Part shown: positions 60,789 to 64,000 of the stretch, in pieces
Layout: each line of letters opens with the position of its first letter
Position numbering within the stretch: the first letter of the stretch is position 1
DNA from: CADEDH01 sp050330635
Lineage (GTDB): Bacteria > Actinomycetota > Acidimicrobiia > Acidimicrobiales > SZUA-35
Assembly (NCBI GenBank): GCA_050330635.1
Contig: JBHJNQ010000064.1
Span: forward strand, 16,058 to 80,057
Direction of reading: 5' to 3'
Length of the DNA: 64,000 nt
Made by a program: the position numbers and the translations under genes
Notes under the pieces: model-generated
Told to the model about the DNA's origin: nothing
Database searches by the model: none
Seen by the model: only the letters and a program-made list of their open reading frames with translations

Positions 60789-62273
60789 TCAGGCCCCGTC
60801 AGGCCGGCGCAGCTCACGGCGCCGGAGCTTGCCGACGGCTCCCACCGGGAGCGAGGCGGTGAGCTCGATCCGCTTCGGCACCTTGTAACGGGCCAGCGAG
60901 GCCTCGCAGTGGGCCAGTAGCTCCCCGACGTCGGGATCGGCTCCGCCGGAGGGGACGACGTGGGCCACCAGTCGCTCCCCCGTCGCCTCGTCGGGCTCGC
61001 CCACCACCCCGACGTCGGCAACGGCGGGATGGGTGGCCAGCACCGCCTCGATCTCGGCCGGGTAGACGTTGAAGCCCGCCACGATGACGATGTCCTTGCT
61101 GCGGTCCACGATGGAGAGGTGGCCGTGCTCGTCGACCACCGCCACATCGCCGGTGGCGAGCCAGCCGTCCAGCGTGAGGAGGGGGTCGATGCCGCCACCG
61201 GCCCGGCGGTAGCCGGGGGACACCATCGGGCCCCGGACGAGCAGCTCACCGGGATCACCCACCAGCACGTCGTGCCCGTCGCCGTCGACGAGCCTCACCT
61301 CGACACCGGGCATCGGCGGCCCGACCGAGCCGACGGGGGCGTCGACGCCGGCGGCGGCGGCCACCGTGGCGCAGGTCTCGGTCAGCCCGTACCCCTCGAC
61401 CACGGCAAGCCCGAAGCGCCCGGCTACGGCCTCGGCCACCTCGGGCAGGAGCTTCGCCGCGCCCGACACGGCCAGGAGGACCGTGGCGAACGGGCCCGCC
61501 CCCAGGCTCTCGTCCCGGGCCAGGGCCCACCACAGGTTCGGCGGCCCCACCACCACGGTGACCCCGTTGACCTCGACCAGCTCCGCCACCCGACCGGTGG
61601 TGGTGAAGTCCTCAGCCACCACGCAGGCGCCGACGGCCAGGCCGAGGTGGAGGACGGTGTTCAGGCCGAACACGTGGAACAGGGGGATCACGGTCAACAG
61701 GACGTGGTCGGCCCCGACGAGGTCGATGTCGAGCGACAGCAGCGAACGGATGCTGGCCTCGAGGTTGCCGTGGGTCAGCACGGCGGGGCGGGGCCAGCCG
61801 GCGGTCCCGCTGGTGAACAGCAACACTGCGGGGTCATCGTCGGCCACGTCGATGACCGGGGCCGGGTCGCCGCCGTCGAGACGTTCGGCCGCGAGCTCGG
61901 GCGGCCGCTCGGCGGCCGCCACCCCGCTCCATGCGACACGCCCGTCGGGCCCGACCACGGCGGCCGTGACCTCCGCTGCCGCCAGCTCCCGGGTCAGCTC
62001 GACCGAGGTGGTCCGGGGGTTGAGCGGCACCGAGGTCGCTCCGCACCCGACGACGGCCAGATGAGCCAGCACGAAGGTCAGGTCGTTGCCGCTGACGACC
62101 GCCACCCGGTCGTCGGGGCCGACGCCGGCCGCCGCCAGCCCGCCGCGCCACCGCGCCACCCGTTCCTCGAGCTCGGCGTAGGTCAGGGACACGCCACCGA
62201 CCACGAGGGCGGGGGCCGAGGGACGGTGGCCGTCGAATCGTCGTGCCAGGTTCACCGTGGCGAGTACTACCAC
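60789..62273 (-). CDS. AMP-binding acyl-CoA synthetase/ligase
   Basis: A 494-residue ANL-superfamily enzyme. The phosphate loop is LLFTSGTAGWPRPAVLTHGN, followed by GYGLTETCA, the hinge region TGDVAVVDEHGHLSIVDRSKD and the C-terminal catalytic Lys in LPVGAVGKLRRREL. It activates a carboxylate as acyl-AMP and probably transfers it to CoA; the chain length is not predictable. GTG starts at 62273 or 62255 are both possible. Reads towards rex; no pathway partners are adjacent. Confidence 0.88.
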   Translation of the reverse strand: MVVLATVNLARRFDGHRPSAPALVVGGVSLTYAELEERVARWRGGLAAAGVGPDDRVAVVSGNDLTFVLAHLAVVGCGATSVPLNPRTTSVELTRELAAAEVTAAVVGPDGRVAWSGVAAAERPPELAAERLDGGDPAPVIDVADDDPAVLLFTSGTAGWPRPAVLTHGNLEASIRSLLSLDIDLVGADHVLLTVIPLFHVFGLNTVLHLGLAVGACVVAEDFTTTGRVAELVEVNGVTVVVGPPNLWWALARDESLGAGPFATVLLAVSGAAKLLPEVAEAVAGRFGLAVVEGYGLTETCATVAAAAGVDAPVGSVGPPMPGVEVRLVDGDGHDVLVGDPGELLVRGPMVSPGYRRAGGGIDPLLTLDGWLATGDVAVVDEHGHLSIVDRSKDIVIVAGFNVYPAEIEAVLATHPAVADVGVVGEPDEATGERLVAHVVPSGGADPDVGELLAHCEASLARYKVPKRIELTASLPVGAVGKLRRRELRRPDGA

Positions 62274-62355
62274 CAACCGGGGGCCCGACGCGAACCCCCG
62301 CCGGGAACGCCTGCGCCGACCCGACGGCCGTGTACAGTACCCGAGCGCGCAATCC

Positions 62356-62382
62356 GGATCGGGCGACGGCGGATCGGGCGAC
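62356..62382. repeat. 12-base direct repeat in the divergent promoter region
   Basis: GGATCGGGCGAC occurs at 62356-62367 and 62371-62382, 15 bases apart start to start, in the 192-base gap between divergent genes. A protein-binding site is possible. Otherwise the gap shows nothing clear. Confidence 0.4.
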
Positions 62383-62465
62383 AACCGCGTGCCGGGCGGG
62401 CTACGTCGGCGACGATCAGCAGCGGACGGGATGGCGAACGGGTGGCGGATGGGGTGGTGTACGGC

Positions 62466-63275
62466 GTGCACAGGGGCCGGTTGGCGACGAGGACGACGAG
62501 CCAGGCGATCCCCTTGATCGACCGCAGCCGGAGTCAGCTCCGGCTGCCCGTCGACATCGTGTCGGAGGCTCTGCGCCAGGCCAGCGGTCAGGGCCTGGCC
62601 AGCCCCCTGGCCGCCGTCCGGTTGGAGACCGGGGGGCTGATGTCCGACGGGGAGCTCGATCCCCAGGCCGCTGACCTGTTGCGGGTCATCGCCGCCGCCA
62701 GCCTCGTGGTGGCCGTCGATGTGCAGTTCCGGACCGACCAGAGTCTGACGACCATCTGGGCCACCCCGTCCCACGCCGTGGTCACCTCCTCGCTCGATCC
62801 GGGGCTGGTCGACGTGGCCGCCATCCGCCTGACCCGCCTGCCCGAGACCCTGTCCGACGTCATCCTCCTCGGTCGACCGGCCCCCTCCGAGTCCCGACCG
62901 GTCACCGTGCCGATCTCGATGCTCGGCATCGTCGAGGACACCGGCGATCCGGTGACGGGGCGGGAGGCGCTGACGGCGGCCGGTATCGCCCCCGACGCCG
63001 TCGAACGCCTCCTGGTGTTCGGCTCCCCCACCACCCGCCGCTGGCGGATCAGCTCGACGTGGGCTACAGACGAGGGGCCGCGTACAGCCGAGCTGCGAGG
63101 CCTCGACGCCTTCGAGCAGGGCCAGTGGCTGATGGAGCTCAGCGGTCACCGGGCCGGCACCGAGATGGTCTTCACCCCCCAGGGCGATGGTGACGTCCTG
63201 CGGGCCCTCCGGGGTGTGCTGCCCCGCCACTGGGTGGGCACGGCGCTCAACCTCGGCACCAACTGGACCCCCTGA
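62466..63275 (+). CDS. hypothetical protein, possibly EspG-like
   Basis: A protein of about 269 residues. Alternating hydrophobic strands and the order of segments (LETGGLMSDGELDPQAADLL, then VVAVDVQF and SLTTIWATPSHAVV) recall EspG, the ESX/type VII secretion chaperone fold, but only loosely. No signal peptide or membrane helix. No ESX genes are in the window. The start is uncertain among GTG codons at 62442-62466. Confidence 0.55.
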   Translation: MHRGRLATRTTSQAIPLIDRSRSQLRLPVDIVSEALRQASGQGLASPLAAVRLETGGLMSDGELDPQAADLLRVIAAASLVVAVDVQFRTDQSLTTIWATPSHAVVTSSLDPGLVDVAAIRLTRLPETLSDVILLGRPAPSESRPVTVPISMLGIVEDTGDPVTGREALTAAGIAPDAVERLLVFGSPTTRRWRISSTWATDEGPRTAELRGLDAFEQGQWLMELSGHRAGTEMVFTPQGDGDVLRALRGVLPRHWVGTALNLGTNWTP

Positions 63276-63437
63276 CCAGCGGGGGCCGACGCCGTTCGGT
63301 TCCCGCCCGCCCCCTCATGTTGCGTTGCGTGCGACCGATGGAACGGGGCCCGTCGTGGTCGAGATCGGCGGTGACCGACGAGCGCCGACCGTGGTCGGTG
63401 GCGGAAAGGCAGCGCCGGTTTGAGATCCCGAACCCCC

Positions 63438-64000
63438 GTGCAACACCTTCGCGGCCGACGTCCCGGGGGCCGTGTCGTCCATGGTGCGGTGACGTTGGTC
63501 GCCGCACTGCTGTGGCTGCTGATCGCCCAGTCGCCGGCCGGAGCCAGCCCCGCCTCCGACGAGGGCACGTTCGTGGCCTTGATCAACGACTACCGGGCGT
63601 CGAACGGGCTCCCGGCCCTGGTGGTCGACAACCAGCTCACGGGTCTGGCCCGTCAATGGGCCGGCAACATGGCCGCCCGTGACACCCTCGACCACGCCGG
63701 CGACCTGAGCGTGGGGGTCTCCACCGACTGGGACGTGCTGGGGGAGAACGTGGGCGTCCACTCCGTCCACGACCTCACCGCCCTGTTCCAGGCCTTCGTG
63801 GCCAGCCCCGGCCACCGAGCCAACCTGCTCGACCCCCGCTTCGACTACGTGGGCGTCGGGGTCGTGCACGGCCCCGACGGCAAGATCTGGACCACCCACC
63901 GGTTCCGCAGCGTCCCCGGGTCCATCGCCCCACCCCCGCCGCCGCCCACCACGCCGCCCCCGGCGCCGACCGCCCCGCCGACCGTCCCCCCGGCGCCGGC
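63438..64000 (+). CDS. secreted CAP-domain (SCP/PR-1-like) protein, partial
   Basis: The C-terminus lies beyond the right edge. A signal peptide (LVAALLWLLIAQSPAGA) is followed by a CAP domain: FVALINDYRASNGLPALVVD, then DHAG, LGENVG and SPGHRANLLDPRFDYVGVG, with the two His and Glu of the CAP cavity. A Pro/Thr/Ala-rich linker begins at about residue 160 and runs off the window, suggesting another domain or wall attachment. Start is a GTG at 63438. Confidence 0.85.
   Translation, partial: MQHLRGRRPGGRVVHGAVTLVAALLWLLIAQSPAGASPASDEGTFVALINDYRASNGLPALVVDNQLTGLARQWAGNMAARDTLDHAGDLSVGVSTDWDVLGENVGVHSVHDLTALFQAFVASPGHRANLLDPRFDYVGVGVVHGPDGKIWTTHRFRSVPGSIAPPPPPPTTPPPAPTAPPTVPPAP

Overview
High-GC DNA with densely packed, overlapping genes (ATGA, TGATG and GTGA junctions), frequent GTG/TTG starts and a rex-hemA-hemC-hemD cluster points to an actinobacterium. 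The split cytochrome b, the Rieske protein with a twin-arginine-like segment and the general gene set would fit an Acidimicrobiia-type lineage, but that placement is inference. The window is mostly respiratory-chain and haem-supply genes. I see no rRNA, tRNA, CRISPR array, insertion sequence or prophage. No stretch over 300 bases lacks a gene; the largest gaps are about 215-225 bases.

Layout. 1-1648: partial TetR regulator and a MidA/NDUFAF7-type methyltransferase. 1665-12360 (minus strand): an 11-gene complex I operon, nuoA-B-C-D-H-I-J-K-L-M-N, with no nuoE, nuoF or nuoG. 12518-13635: two small plus-strand genes. 13771-19668: peptide ABC importer. 19885-22245: PRMT-like methyltransferase facing a SpeD plus deoxyhypusine-synthase-like pair. 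22469-25291: a 940-residue membrane protein joining a multi-helix sensor, an OmpA domain and a Bmp/PnrA substrate-binding domain. 25399-28355: SDR enzyme, dihydrouridine synthase and an MntA/HepT-type toxin-antitoxin pair.

28420-50807 (minus strand): a continuous respiratory supercluster. In transcription order it holds a small membrane protein, a dicluster ferredoxin, split cytochrome b (b6-like and subunit-IV-like), Rieske protein, dihaem cytochrome c, an unassigned membrane protein and then a complete 14-gene nuoA-N. A near-perfect Rex operator (50837-50856) lies at its promoter, and rex itself is in the window (60058-60726). A divergent gene (51053-51940) encodes a membrane-anchored cytochrome c. 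51951-54287: secreted metalloprotease-like protein. 54458-60726: rex, hemA, hemC, hemD, hemB, hemL. 60789-64000: acyl-CoA synthetase-like gene, a possible EspG-like protein and a partial secreted CAP-domain protein.

How it fits together. The 14-subunit enzyme would oxidise NADH and pass electrons through menaquinone to the cytochrome bc complex and cytochrome c. The 11-subunit enzyme lacks the NADH module and probably takes electrons from another donor such as ferredoxin. Its NuoD has Trp where the quinone-site Tyr is expected and keeps the Arg that NDUFAF7 methylates in human complex I, and an NDUFAF7-type methyltransferase closes its operon. The bc complex has a Cys at the position that binds haem ci in cytochrome b6. 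Rex, sensing NADH/NAD+, plausibly coordinates haem supply and the bc-complex I supercluster.
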